Shown: in pieces, positions 1 through 13,000 of the stretch | How positions within the stretch are numbered: the stretch's first letter is position 1 | Layout: each line of letters starts with the position of its first letter | Source: JAGLQA01 sp023135565 | GTDB taxonomy: Bacteria > Acidobacteriota > Aminicenantia > UBA2199 | Reading direction: 5' to 3' | Length of the DNA stretch: 16,555 nucleotides | Assembly: GCA_030639305.1 (NCBI GenBank) | Contig: DAOWCY010000162.1 | Span: 1-16,555 of the forward strand | The notes under the pieces: generated by a model | Told to the model about the DNA's origin: nothing | The model's input: only the letters and a program-made list of their open reading frames with translations | Database searches by the model: none | Translations under genes and position numbers: made by a program

Positions 1-1
1 C

Positions 2-1009
2 GAGGCCCACGATTTCATACGTCCTTTCGATCTTTCGCAAGCGCCGCTGCTGCGTGTCGGTTTAATTAAAGAAGGCGAAGCGAACCATATCCTGCAATTG
101 GATATGCATCACATCATCTCGGACGGTATCTCAGCCGGTTTGTTCGTACAGGATTTTATGTCCCTCTACAACGGGGAAGAACTGCCTCTGCTGAAGATAC
201 AGTATAAAGATTTCTCCGAATGGCAGAACAAAAGAAAAGACAGCGAAATATTACAAAAGCAGGAGGCTTATTGGCTGGAAGAATTTGCCGCTGAAATCCC
301 CGTTCTAAATCTACCTACCGATTTTCCCCGGCCTGTGGTACAAAGTTTCGCCGGAAAAAGCCTGACCTTCGAGATGGGCAGGGAAGAAACGGAAAAACTA
401 AAAACCCTGGCCTTAGCGACAGGTTCTACGCTTTATATGGTGTTGTTATCGCTGTATAATATTTTGTTATCGAAGTTGAGCGGCCAGGAAGATATAGTCG
501 TGGGCTCACCGGTATCGGGCCGTACTCATGGCGATTTGGAGCAGGTAATCGGCATCTTCATAAATACCCTGGCCCTGCGGAATTATCCTGCCGGGGAAAA
601 AAGTTACCGGGAATTTTTAGAGGAGTTGGGGAAGCGGACATTGGCTGCTTTCGACAACCAGGAGTACCAGTTCGAAGACCTGGTAGAGAAAGCCGCAGTA
701 GAACGGGATGCCGGTCGTAACCCGCTGTTTGATGTGTTGTTTGTCTTGCAGAATATGGCCGCTGCCGCAGTGGAGATACCGGGTTTGAAACTAACTCCCT
801 ATGAGTACGAAAAGACAACATCGAAATTCGATCTGACATTTAACGTAGTAGAGCTTGCCGCCGCAGAGCGCGGGCTGCATTTTACCGTCACCTATTGCAG
901 CGACCTTTTCAAAGCAGGGACTATAAAGAGGTTCATCGGATATTTCAGGGCCATCACCGCCGCGGTGTCGGCGCACCCGGAAAAACAGCTAAAAGAGATA
1001 GACATGCTC
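2..1009 (+). other. C1: condensation domain, N-terminus missing
   Basis: This is the donor-acceptor peptide-bond-forming domain of the first module in the window. The first half-lobe, including the SxAQxR and RHExLRT motifs, is cut off by the window edge. The remaining motifs are in order: PFDLSQAPLLR, the catalytic HHIISDG at 107-127 (second His is the general base of the family), YKDFSEW, IGIFINTLALR, NQEYQFEDLVE and RDAGRNPLFDV. The intact His and Asp suggest activity. Absence of any epimerase in the window makes an LCL-type domain likely, but that is inference. It is nearly identical to C3 (offset 6483 bases) and much less like C2, C4, C5 and C6. Confidence 0.95.
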
Positions 1010-1056
1010 TCCAGTGAAGAGAGAAAAAGGCTGCTGCTCGAATTTAACGATACGAA
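2..1056 (+). repeat. Internal direct repeat R1, copy a (C1)
   Basis: Collinear with 6485-7539 at a constant offset of 6483 bases (2161 codons). In the first 120 shared bases only two differ. Similarity fades after the shared EERKRLL segment at the C-A linker. The left end is cut by the window edge, so the true repeat may be longer. Confidence 0.93.
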
Positions 1057-4000
1057 AGTTAATTATTCCCAGGACAAAACGGTGCACCGGTTGTTCGAGG
1101 AACAGGCAGAACGAAGGCCGGACAATATCGCGCTTATAGGTGAAAGCAGTGAACGCAGGAAGGAATCTTCCACCCTGACCTTACGTGAGTTGAATGAAAA
1201 AGCCAACCGGCTGGGGCGTTTTTTGCGGGCCAGGGGCACAGCGCCGGATACCATAACCGGCATATTAACGGGACCCGTCATAGAGATGATAACCTGCATA
1301 CTTGCGGTGCTGAAAGCAGGAGGCGCCTACCTGCCTTTAGACCCCAAACACCCCGCTGATCGCCTAACTTACATGTTAAACGACAGTGCCGCGAAATTAT
1401 TGTTAAGCCGGGAAAGTTTAGCGGAACCCCTCGGTTTTAGCGGGGAGATCATCCACATGGACGACGGGAGTATTTATGCAAACAGCGGGGCTAATTTAGA
1501 ACCGCTCAGCGGCCCCGGCGATGGCGTCTATGCGATTTACACCTCCGGCACCACCGGAAAATCGAAAGGAGCGCTTATTAAGCACTCGAACCTTGTCAAT
1601 TATGTAGAGTGGTTTGCCGGCGCGGCTAATTTAACTGCTGCCGACAGGACTGTATTGACCTCTTCATTTGGCTTTGATTTAGGTTACACCGCGATTTTTT
1701 CGTCGCTTTCAAGTGGCTGCCGGTTGCATATTATTCCTGAGGAGATTTATTTGTCTCCCGAGGAGCTGATAAATTATATAGAAAAAAAAGGGATAAGTTA
1801 TTTAAAAATGACCCCATCTCTTTTCTCGACGGTTGTAGAGAGTTCGTTATTTTCCAGGGAGAAGTGTGGCTCGTTACGTTTGCTGGTATTGGGCGGTGAA
1901 GAGATCAAGCCCCAGGATGCGGCGAAGGCCCACGGGATTCTTAACGACCTGGAAGTGATGAATCATTACGGCCCCACTGAAGCCACAATCGGTTGTATTG
2001 CGCAGTATATCGATTTCGATGATTTCGAAGCCTATGCCCGGAGACCGTCCATCGGTTTTCCTATTAATAATACAAGCGTATTCATCCTCGACAAGCACTT
2101 AGGGCCGGTGCCCGAAGGAGTGGCCGGTGATTTGTATATATCGGGAGCAGGCCTGATCCGGGGATATTTGAACAGGCCGGAATTGACGAACGAGCGTTTT
2201 GTTTGCGACGGAGCCCCTCATCAAAAGTTTTTGTCCAACTTTTTTCAAAAAGTTGGCCGCCGGAGGCAAAAATTATATAAGACAGGTGATCTCGCCCGCT
2301 GGTTGGAAGACGGCAGGGTAGAATTTTTGGGAAGAAGCGACAGCCAGGTAAAGATAAGAGGATTCAGGATAGAGATAGGTGAGATCGAGAGTCATTTGTT
2401 AAGACACCCGGACGTAAAAGAAGCAGTGGTTTTGGTCAAAAAAAATAAAACAGGCGACAAATATCTTTGTGCTTATGTGGTGCCGGAAGCAGCCGGATCC
2501 GGTGGGGAAGAATCTTCGCTTACTGCCGGATTGAAAGAATTTTTGTCGCGCACGCTGCCCGGTTATATGGTTCCCGCCGTTTTCGCAGTGTTGGAGAAAA
2601 TGCCCCTGACCGCCAACGGCAAGTTGGATCGCAAGCGGCTGCCTGAGCCGGACAGCGGCGGTTTAGCAGGTGAATATACCGCTCCCCGCGATCAGGTTGA
2701 AAGCATGGTCTGTGATTTGTGGTCTGAAGTACTGGGAATAGAAAAGATAGGCATCGACGATAATTTTTTCTCTTTAGGCGGTCACTCCCTGACTGCGATA
2801 ATGTTGACCTCGAAGATGCATAAAGCCTTTTCCGTTAGGGTAACTTTAGCGCAGATATTCAGAAGCCCCACTGTCAGGGGCACTGCCGCCTACATCAAAA
2901 CCCAAAAAGGAGAGCAGTCTTATCGTTTTCCCGGGACCAGGAGTGTGGAAGCGAAAGATTATTATGTTTTATCTTCCGCCCAGAAGCGTCTTTACATTCT
3001 TCAGCAATTCGCTGAAACCGGGACAGCTTATAACACCCCGCGAGTATTGCGCCTTGAAGGTGAGCTTGACCGGCAGCGACTGGAAACTACATTCAGAAAA
3101 TTGATTTACCGGCATGAGAATTTAAGAACCTCTTTTACTGTAGTAGATGATGAACCCGTACAGAGGATTCACCATCCTGAAAAAATCGAATTTAAGATAG
3201 AATATTCCAGCGCGGACGCACAGCCTATGAATATAGATAGTCTCGTTTTTCCTTTCGATTTATCGCAAGCGCCGCTTATGCGTGTAGTCTTGGTCGAAAT
3301 CAGCGCCGGTTCTTTTCTATTCGTGTTGGACATGCACCATATCATATCGGACGGTATCTCCATCGGTTTGTTTCTAAAAGACTTCCTGGCTCTTTATAAT
3401 GGAGAGTCCTTAGCGCCGCTCAAGCTGCAATATAAAGATTTCTCCGAATGGCAGAACGGGCGGCGCAGCAGTGATATAATAAAAGCCCAGGAGGCTTACT
3501 GGCTGGAAACCTTAGCCGGTGAAATCCCCGTTCTCGATCTACCTACCGATTTTACCCGGCCGGCCGTGCAGAGTTTCAAAGGCAGCCGGGTGAGTTTCGA
3601 ATTGGAAGCAGGAGAAACCGGGGTTTTAAAAGCCTTAGCCCTGAAGGAAAATGTCACGTTATATATGGTTTTATTTGCTTTATTTAATATATTTTTATCC
3701 CGGCTCAGCGGCCAGGAAGATATCATTGTCGGCACTCCCATAGAAGGCCGCAAGCATATGGATTTGGCACAAGTTTTAGGCATGTTTGTCAACGCCCTGA
3801 GTGTGCGCAGTTTTCCAACCGGCGGGAAAAGGTTCGAGGATTTCTTAGGGGAAATAAAGGAGCAGATCGGGGCAGCCTTAGAGAACCAGGAGTACCAGTT
3901 TGAAGAACTGGTGGAGAAAGTAGCAGTGACCCGTGATGCCGGACGTAATCCTCTTTTCGATGTTGTTTTCCTGATGCAGAACCTTGACATCCCTGTTGTA

Positions 4001-7000
4001 GAGATACCCGGTTTAAAGTTGACTCCTGTTGAATTTGAAAGCAGCGTGGCAAAATTCGATCTGACCTTTATTTGTGATTTGCGCAGCAGCAGTATCGGTG
4101 AAGTTCTTTGTTTTGAAGTAGAGTACTGCACGGATTTATTTTTGGCAGAAACCATCAGGAGATTCATCGCCTATTTTAGGCGTATAGTAACAGGGATAAC
4201 CGGGAACCCGGAGCTGAGAATAGGTGAAATAGAGATTTTATCCGCGGCAGAGAAGAAGCGATTACTTTATGATTTTAATGACACCCGGGGCCCATATCCA
4301 CATGAGAAAACAATTCATGAGTTGTTTGCGGCGCAGGCGGCGAAAACTCCATATCGAATTGCGATAACCGGTCCCCGATTGATCCCGGGGCGTGATGAAG
4401 TGCGGGAAGCGACAGCGGCAGAGCAAGTATCCCTGACCTACGAACAATTGAACCGTGAAGCAGACAACCTAACCCGGTTATTAACTGCAAAAGGGGTAAA
4501 AGCGGACACCATAATCGGGTTGATGGTAGAACGTTCAATAGAGATGATTGTGGGAATCCTGGCCATATTAAAAGCAGGAGGCGCTTATTTGCCCATCGAT
4601 CCCGGTTACCCGCGGGAGAGGAAACGCTATATTTTGAAAGACAGCAGTGCCCGGCTGCTGCTCACCGGCGGCAGTTTGAGTAGGGACGCCGGTGAATGGG
4701 ATGATCCCCGGGTTGATATTTTATTTTTTGATGAGCTTGATAAGATTAGCCCTGCAGGGATGGGCAGCGCTTCAAGTGGCGGCGTACCTCATCATTCATC
4801 GTGCAGCGTTCATCGGTTAGCCTATGTGATTTATACGTCGGGCTCAACCGGCAGGCCCAAAGGGGTATTGGTAGAGCATTCATCAGTAGTCAATTTATTA
4901 TTTTCCTTACATCGATTATATCCCTTACAGGAAACGGATAAATTTCTATTTAAAACTTCATACCTATTTGATGTATCTGTAGCGGAATTATTCGGTTGGT
5001 ATATGGCAGGCGGTAAACTGGCTATCCTGGACGCAGGTGACGAGAAGGAACCCGGGAAGATAATTGCTGCCATCGAAAAATCGAGTGTTACTCATATCAA
5101 TTTTGTCCCTTCTATGTTCAATGTTTTCGTGGACCGGTTAAACCCCGGCAATATTAAAAAACTCTCCAGCCTCAAATATATTTTCTTAGCAGGAGAAGCC
5201 CTATTACCGGGTTTAATAGAGAGATTCAGAAAATTAGACACAAATATTGTCCTGGAAAACATATATGGCCCTACGGAAGCTGCAGTTTATGCGAGCAAAT
5301 ACTCATTGTCCAACTGGGATGGGAGAGGAAATATCCCTATTGGGAAACCTATTACAAATACGAATCTCTATATTTTAGATAAGAGTGGTTTTTTGCTGCC
5401 CATAGGCGTCCCCGGGGAATTGTGTATAGGGGGGGCGGGATTAGCCAGGGGATATTTAAACCGCCCGGAGCTCAGCGCAGAGAAATTTGTATATAATTTT
5501 TTAAAGACCCAAAAGCCCTATAAGTCGAATGAGACCGGTATTCCCGGAAGAATCTACAGGAGCGGTGATTTAGCCCGCTGGCAGCCTGACGGTAATATAG
5601 AATTTTTAGGCAGGATAGATGCCCAGGTCAAGATCAGGGGTTTCCGCATCGAATTAGGAGAGATAGAGAGCCGCCTGTTAGTCCACGAAAAAATAAAAGA
5701 AGCGGTGGTGATGGATAGATGTGACGCTTTAGGGGAAAAGTACCTTTGTGCTTACATAGCAGCGCACAGCGCCGGAGCGGAAGTGCAAATTGCGGAATTC
5801 AGGGAATATCTTTCCCGGACGCTGCCTGATTATATGATCCCCGCTTATTTTGTGATGCTGTCCGCGTTACCGCTAACCCCCAACGGCAAGGTAGACAGGA
5901 AAGCGCTTCCTGTCCCGGAGATAGTATCCGGCAGGGAGTATGCGGCGCCTCGAAATGATATAGAAGAGGCATTGGTTTATACCTGGTCGCAGGTGCTTGG
6001 AATAGAAAGAGAAAAAATAGGCATCGATGATAATTTTTTTGAATTAGGCGGTCATTCTTTAAAAGCAACCGTAATGGTGGCGAAGCTGCACCGGCAGTTG
6101 GAGATAGCCGTTACCCTGGCGGAAGTATTCAAAACCCCCACCATAAGGGAGTTGGCCCGCTGTATAAAAAAACAGGCCGGGACGCGGTATGCAGCTATTA
6201 GGCCTGGAGAGAGAAAAGAGTACTATCCTGTATCTTCAGCGCAGAAGCGGTTGTACCTCTTAGGGCAAATGAACCTGGAAAGTACGGGCTACAATATCCC
6301 TTCAATTTTTATGTTGGCAGGTAATGTGGACAAGGACCGGCTGCAGGCCACCTTCGTGAAATTGATCGAAAGGCATGAAAGTTTAAGAACCTCTTTTCAT
6401 TTAATAGCAGGTGAACCCGTACAGGCTGTCCACAGCCCCGCAGAGATCGACTTCAAAATAGCGTATTTAGAGGGGGCGGCGCCCGAGGCCCACGATTTCA
6501 TACGTCCTTTCGATCTTTCGCAAGCACCGCTGCTGCGTGTCGGTTTAATTAAAGAAGGCGAAGCGAACCATATCCTGCAATTAGATATGCATCACATCAT
6601 CTCGGATGGTATCTCTAACGGTTTGTTCGTACAGGATTTTATGTCCCTCTACAACAGGGAAGAGTTACCTCCGCTGAAAATACAGTATAGGGATTTTTCC
6701 CATTGGCAGAACAAAAGAAAGGAAAGCGAAATATTACAAAAGCAGGAGGATTATTGGCTGGAAGCATTTGCCGGTGGCATCCCCGTCCTGGATCTGCCCA
6801 CCGATTTCCCACGGCCTGTAGTACAAAGTTTCGCGGGAAAAAGCTTGGCCTTCGAGATAAGCAGGGAAGAAACGGAAAAACTAAAAGCCCTGGCCTTAGC
6901 GACTGGTTCTACGCTTTATATGGTGCTGTTATCGCTGTATAATGTTTTTTTATCGAAGTTGAGCGGCCAGGAAGATATCGTCGTGGGATCACCGGTATCC

Positions 7001-10000
7001 GGCAGGACTCATGAAGATATGGAGCAGGTAATCGGCGTCTTCATAAATACCCTGGCTCTGCGGAATTATCCTGCCGGAGAGAAAAGTTACCGGGAATTTT
7101 TAGAGGAGTTGGGCAAGCGGACATTGGCTGCTTTCGACAACCAGGAGTACCAGTTTGAAGACCTGGTAGAGAAAGCCGCGGTAGAACGGGATGCCGGTCG
7201 TAACCCGCTGTTTGATGTGTTGTTTGTTTTGCAGAATATGGCTCGTTCCCGGGTGGAGATACCGGGCTTGGAATTAACTCCCTATAAGTACGAAAAGACA
7301 ACATCGAAATTCGATTTGACATTTAATGTAGTAGAGCTTGCCGCCGCGGAGCGCGGGCTGCATTTTGCCGTCACTTATTGCAGCGACCTTTTCAAAGAAG
7401 AGACTATAAAAAGATTCATCGGATATTTCAGGGCCATCACCGCCGCAGCGTCGGCGCACCCGGAAAAGCAGCTAAAAGAGATCGACATACTCTCTAAGGA
7501 AGAGAGAAAAAGGCTGTTGATCGATTTTAATGATACGGCAGCAGCTTATCCCCATGATAAGCTGCTTCATGGATTATTCGAGGAACAGGTAGAGAAAACC
7601 CGCGACCGCGCAGCCTTAGTCGGTACGGGAGCGAACACCGGCTCTCGTCCCCGGGAGCTTGTCTTGACCTACCGTAAGTTAAACAGCAGGGCCAATCAAT
7701 TGGCAAGGTCATTGATAGAAAAAGGCTTAGAACCCGGTACTCCTGTTGGACTTATGGTTGAGCGGTCTATAGATATGATTGTGGGAATCCTGGCCGTATT
7801 GAAAGCAGGCAGTCCTTATTTACCCATCGATCCCGGTTACCCGGCGGAGAGGATCGGGTATATGATTAAAGACAGTCGGATCAACATGCTGCTGTCCAGC
7901 CTCGAAGCGCTGTCCCAATTGGGAATTGAATTCAGCGGAAATGTGATAGACCTGGGAGATAAAGATTTGTATAAAGGAGACGACTCTGACCCCGGTATAG
8001 TCATGACTTCGCGGGAACCGGCATATATTATTTACACATCGGGTTCGACCGGCAGGCCCAAAGGAGTGTTGGTAGAACATAACCCGGTAGTGAATTTAAC
8101 CTGGAACCAGGGCGGGTTTTTTGGTATAACAAAGCACGACCGGGTATTGCAATTTTCTTCTATTTGTTTTGATCCATCTGTAGAGCAAATTTTTACAACT
8201 TTGACCAATGGCGCGGTTTTAGTCCTTATCGATAAAGATACTTTAATGGATAGTGACCGTTTTGTTGAATTTATAGTGAGCCGTTCCATAACGCATCTTC
8301 ATGCAGTCCCCACTTTTTTGAATAATATCGACCTCGACATAAAAAGTGCTTCCCGTTTAAAAAGGATCGTCTCAGGCGGCGATGTCTGCCCCGTGTCATT
8401 GGCCAAAAAATGGAGCCGTTACGGCGAGTTTTATAATAAGTATGGCCCCACCGAAACCACCATCACATCTATCGAGATGAAATTCGACACAGTAGATGAT
8501 TCTTTAATTCGGTTACCTATCGGCAAACCTGTAAATAATACCCGGGTGTATCTCTTCGATAAATGGCAAAAACTCGTTCCTGTAGGCGTGGCCGGCGAAA
8601 TGTATATCGGGGGAAGCGGGGTTGCCGGGGGATATTTAAATAACCCGGAATTGACGGCGGAAAAATTTGTGTGTGCGGCGCTTCCGGCTGCTAATGGGCT
8701 CGCCGCTCATTCCTCACAAATCATCACTCACCACTCACCCATCACGCTTTTCCGAACCGGGGATCTGGCCCGCTGGCTGGCAGACGGCACGGTGGAATTT
8801 ATAAGCCGGTTGGATGACCAGGTGAAAATCAGGGGTTTTAGGATAGAACCCGGGGAGATAGAGACCCGCTTATTAGAACACGAAGGAGTAAAAGAGGCGG
8901 TAGTGATAGACAGGCAGTCGGAGGCAGGGGAGAAATATCTCTGTGCCTACGTAGTAGGAGATGGCCTATCTACTTTCGCGGTAACCGGGGATCAGGACGC
9001 GGCTGCCGGGAAGCTCCGCGAGTATTTATCGACACAATTGCCTGATTATATGGTACCTGCTTTTTTCATATTTTTGGACAGTATTCCCTTGAATCCCAAC
9101 GGTAAGGTAGACAGGAAAGCGCTGCCGGAACCGGGAATGGGCGATACCGGCAGGAAGTATACGGCGCCCCGTAATAAGCAGGAAGAATTGTTGGTAGAAA
9201 CCTGGGCCGAGGTACTGGGAATAGAGAAAAGTATCATCGGCATCGACGACAATTTTTTCGAGTTAGGCGGGCATTCGTTAAAAGCCAGTGCCGTGATAAA
9301 CAAGCTGCATAAAAAGTTGGACAGGCGGATTCCCCTGGCGGAGATATTTAAGACTCCCTATATCAGGAATCTGGCTCGATATATAAAGGGTGCGGCTAAG
9401 TTTGAGTATACCTCCCTGGAACCCGTGGAACAGAAGAGTTATTATGTTTTGACCTCAGCCCAGAAGCGTCTGTACATATTGCAGCAGGTTGATCCTGACG
9501 GTACGGTTTATAATATACCTTCATTTGTACCTTTAGGTAAACTGTTCCAACCGGGGCATGAAGTAGACAAAGAAAAGCTGGAGAGAACTTTCCGGGAATT
9601 GATCAGGCGTCATGAAAGCCTGCGCACCAGCTTTCATTTAATTGACGAACAGCCTATGCAAAAGATTCATGACCCACGGGAAGTCCCATTTGAAATCGAG
9701 AATTATGGTCTCCCGCCGGGAGGTTTTGTGCGTCCTTTCGATTTGTCTTTTGCTCCCCTTCTTCGTGTGGGAATGCAGGAAACAAACAAAGGGAAGTATC
9801 TCCTCATGGTTGACCTGCACCATATTATATGCGATGGGATTTCTCACGAGATACTGCAGCGTGATTTCAAGGCATTGTATTCCGGCCAACAATTGGCTCC
9901 ATTGTCTATTCAATATAAAGATTATTCCCAATGGCTGCATAAACCGGAGCAGCGGGAAGTCATCGAGGAGCAGGAAGCATATTGGCGGGAAATTTTTTCC

Positions 10001-13000
10001 GGGGAGATACCGGTATTAAATTTGCCCACTGATTTTCCCAGGCCTGCGATACAGAGTTTTGCCGGAAATAATATAAATTTTGAGATAGGGGAGGAGCACA
10101 CGAAAGTCTTGAAGGCTTTAGCTTTAAAGAATAATACCAGTCTTTTTATGCTTTTGTCCGCAATTATTTATGCCTGGTTAGCCAAAATCAGCGGCCAGGA
10201 AGACATTGTGATCGGTACAGTTGCATCAGGCAGGAAGTATGTGGAATTGGATAAAGTTATCGGTATGTTTGTCGGTACGCTGGCACTGCGAAATTGTCCC
10301 GCCGGTGAGAAAATATTCCGGGAATTTCTCCTCGAAGTAAAGAATAGTATCCTGGGCGCTTTCGAACGGCAGGAGTACCCTTTTGAAGAGTTAGTGGAGA
10401 AAGTAAAGGTAAGTAGGGATGCGAGCAGGAATCCCTTATTCGATGTGATGTTTGTGCTGCAGAATTTTTATGATGCTCCCAAGGCCCCTGGCGAAGGTGA
10501 TTCTCCGCGGGAACAAGGGAATGTTTATGAAGGCGAAATGCCGTCGTCAAATACGGCCAAGTTCGATATTACCCTGGCTGCAGGTGATATAGGAGAGCGG
10601 ATATTATTCACTTTCCAGTACTGCACCGACTTATTTTTGGAAGAGACCGTAAACAGGTTTACTAGCTATTTTAAGCATATAGTAACAGCGGTAACCGGGA
10701 ACCCGGCGATAAAAATAGGTGAAATCGAGATTCTATCCGAAGAAGAGAAGAAGCAATTACTATATGATTTTAATGACACGGAAGTCGATTATCCGCAGGA
10801 TAAGACTATAACGCAGCTATTCGAGGAGCAGGCAGCGAGAACCCCGGGGAATACTGCTGTCTGGGGTTCGCTAACGGCGCAAGGAAGAACCGGGGACCGG
10901 GGACCAGGGTTTGAGATGACCGGTGCGGCGCAATCCCCGGGGCAAGAAACAAATAAGAAATTAACCTACCGGCAGTTGAACGAAAGAGCCAACCGCCTGT
11001 CCCGGTTATTGAGAGATAAGGGAGTAAAAGCCAACAGCGTGGTGGGTATCATGCTGGAACGCTCCGTTGAACTGATAGAAGCTATTTATGCGGTATTGAA
11101 AGCCGGGGGCGCTTATTTACCCATCGACCCCGAATACCCGGAAAAAAGAATCCTAACGATGCTGGAACAGGGCAAAGCAGTGGTCTTGTTAACCAGGAAA
11201 GAACTGATCGAAAAGAAAGAGATAGGGGATATTGTTTGCCCGGTTCTTAATCTCGATGAACTGGCTGGTGAAATAGCAGATCTGTCCGGTGAGAACTTGC
11301 AGCCCCTCAGCGGACCCGAAGATTTGATTTATATTATTTTCACCTCCGGTTCCACCGGTGTGCCTAATGGAGCGGGGGTGTATCAGCGCAGTTTTGTCAA
11401 CCTAATAAACTGGTTTGTGAAAGACTTTGATTTGAAAGCCGCTGACCGGAACTTATTGATGACCTCTTTCAGTTTTGACCTGACCCAGAAGAATTTTTAT
11501 ACATCGTTGATCCTTGGCGGCGTGTTGTGTGTTCCTTCTATAAATTATTTTGATCCCGGCGAGATACTCCGCGATATAGAAGAGCGGGGAGTGACCTGGA
11601 TTAATTGCACCCCCAGCATGTTTTTCCAGTTGATCGAATTCTGCAAAGAGGATGAGTTGAAAAAACTGTCCGCCTTAAGGTACGTATATTTAGGAGGCGA
11701 AACTCTATCCATGAGTATGTTTATGAAGTGGGTGGAGTCTAAGTATTGTAACGGGGTAATCGTAAACACCTATGGCCCCACGGAATGTACGGATATCAGC
11801 AATGCATACAGGATCGCAGAACCCCGTCGTTTTTTAGAGGAAGCGGTGCCCATCGGCAAGCCGGTTTACAATGTGAAATTATATGTCACCGATAAGAATC
11901 TTCAATTGCTTCCCGTGGGCATAGCCGGTGAGTTATTGATTGGCGGTGATAGCGTGGGCATCGGTTATGTGAACGATGAAGAATTGACAAAGAAGAAGTT
12001 TGTGTCTCATTCTTTCGGCAAAGACGAGCCGGAGCAAATGTTATACCATACTGGCGATTTAGTGAAATGGCTTCCCGGCGGCAGGATCGAATTCATCGGC
12101 AGGATAGATTTCCAGGTTAAAATCCGCGGTTTCCGCATCGAGATCGGTGAAATAGAGAGCCGGTTGTTAGATTATGAAAAAATAAAAGAAATCATCGTAA
12201 TAGATAGAGATGACGGTTCAGGCGGAAAGTATCTCTGCGCATACTTTGTGTGTGATAGTGTAGATGGCGAGTCATCGCCCGGAGCCGCAGAATTAAAGGA
12301 ATATTTATCCGACAGCCTGCCGGATTATATGATTCCTTCTTATTTTGTGGAGTTGGCAGAGATGCCGCTTAATCCCAACGGCAAAGTGAACCGTAAAGCG
12401 CTGCCTGTGCCGGAGACGGCATCGGGCCGTGAATATACGGCGCCGCGAAATAAGCTTGAGGATATGCTGGTAGATACCTGGTCGGAAATATTGTCTGTAG
12501 ATAGAGGGGAAATCGGCATCGATGATAATTTCTTCGAGTTAGGAGGGCACTCATTAAAAGCAGCGGTAATGATATCCAGGCTTCATAAAGAATTGGATGT
12601 GAGCGTTCCCCTGGCGGAGATATTCAGAACTCCCTATATCAGGAAACTGGCTCGATATATAAAGGGTGCGGCTAAGTATGAGTATACCTCCCTGGAACCC
12701 GTTGAACAGAAGAATTATTATGTTCTGACCTCAGCCCAGAAGCGGCTCTACATATTGCAGCAGGTTGATCCTGACGGCACGGTTTATAACCTAACTGCCT
12801 TTGTCTCCCTGGATCAACCGCTCCAACCGGGTTTTGAAGTGGACAAAGAAAAGCTGGAGAGAACTTTCCGGGAATTGATCCGGCGTCATGAAAGCCTGCG
12901 CACCAGCTTTCACTTAATGGGCGAACAACCTGTGCAAAAGGTTCATGCTCCCCGGGAAATCCTATTTGAAATCGAGAATTATGATCTCCCGGCAGGAGGG

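Noticed and set aside
2235..2256. Rho-independent terminator
   Set aside because: The hairpin is A/T-rich with only a 2-base spacer, is not followed by a T run, and sits in mid-domain with the frame continuing through it.
2204..2272. Frameshift or assembly error in A1
   Set aside because: The frame is the same on both sides (YGPTEA upstream, KTGDLARW downstream) and no stop intervenes.
3496..4167. 223-codon open frame on the minus strand
   Set aside because: It lies antisense to C2, whose sense frame has every condensation motif. The antisense product has low-complexity Ser/Lys/Arg content with no recognisable domain.
558..7322. Two look-alike minus-strand frames of 93 codons at 558-839 and 7041-7322
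   Set aside because: Their similarity simply mirrors the C1/C3 duplication on the sense strand.
8711..8750. Short CRISPR-like or regulatory repeat of tcactcacc words
   Set aside because: There are no regular repeat-spacer units, and it is translated in frame within an adenylation loop.
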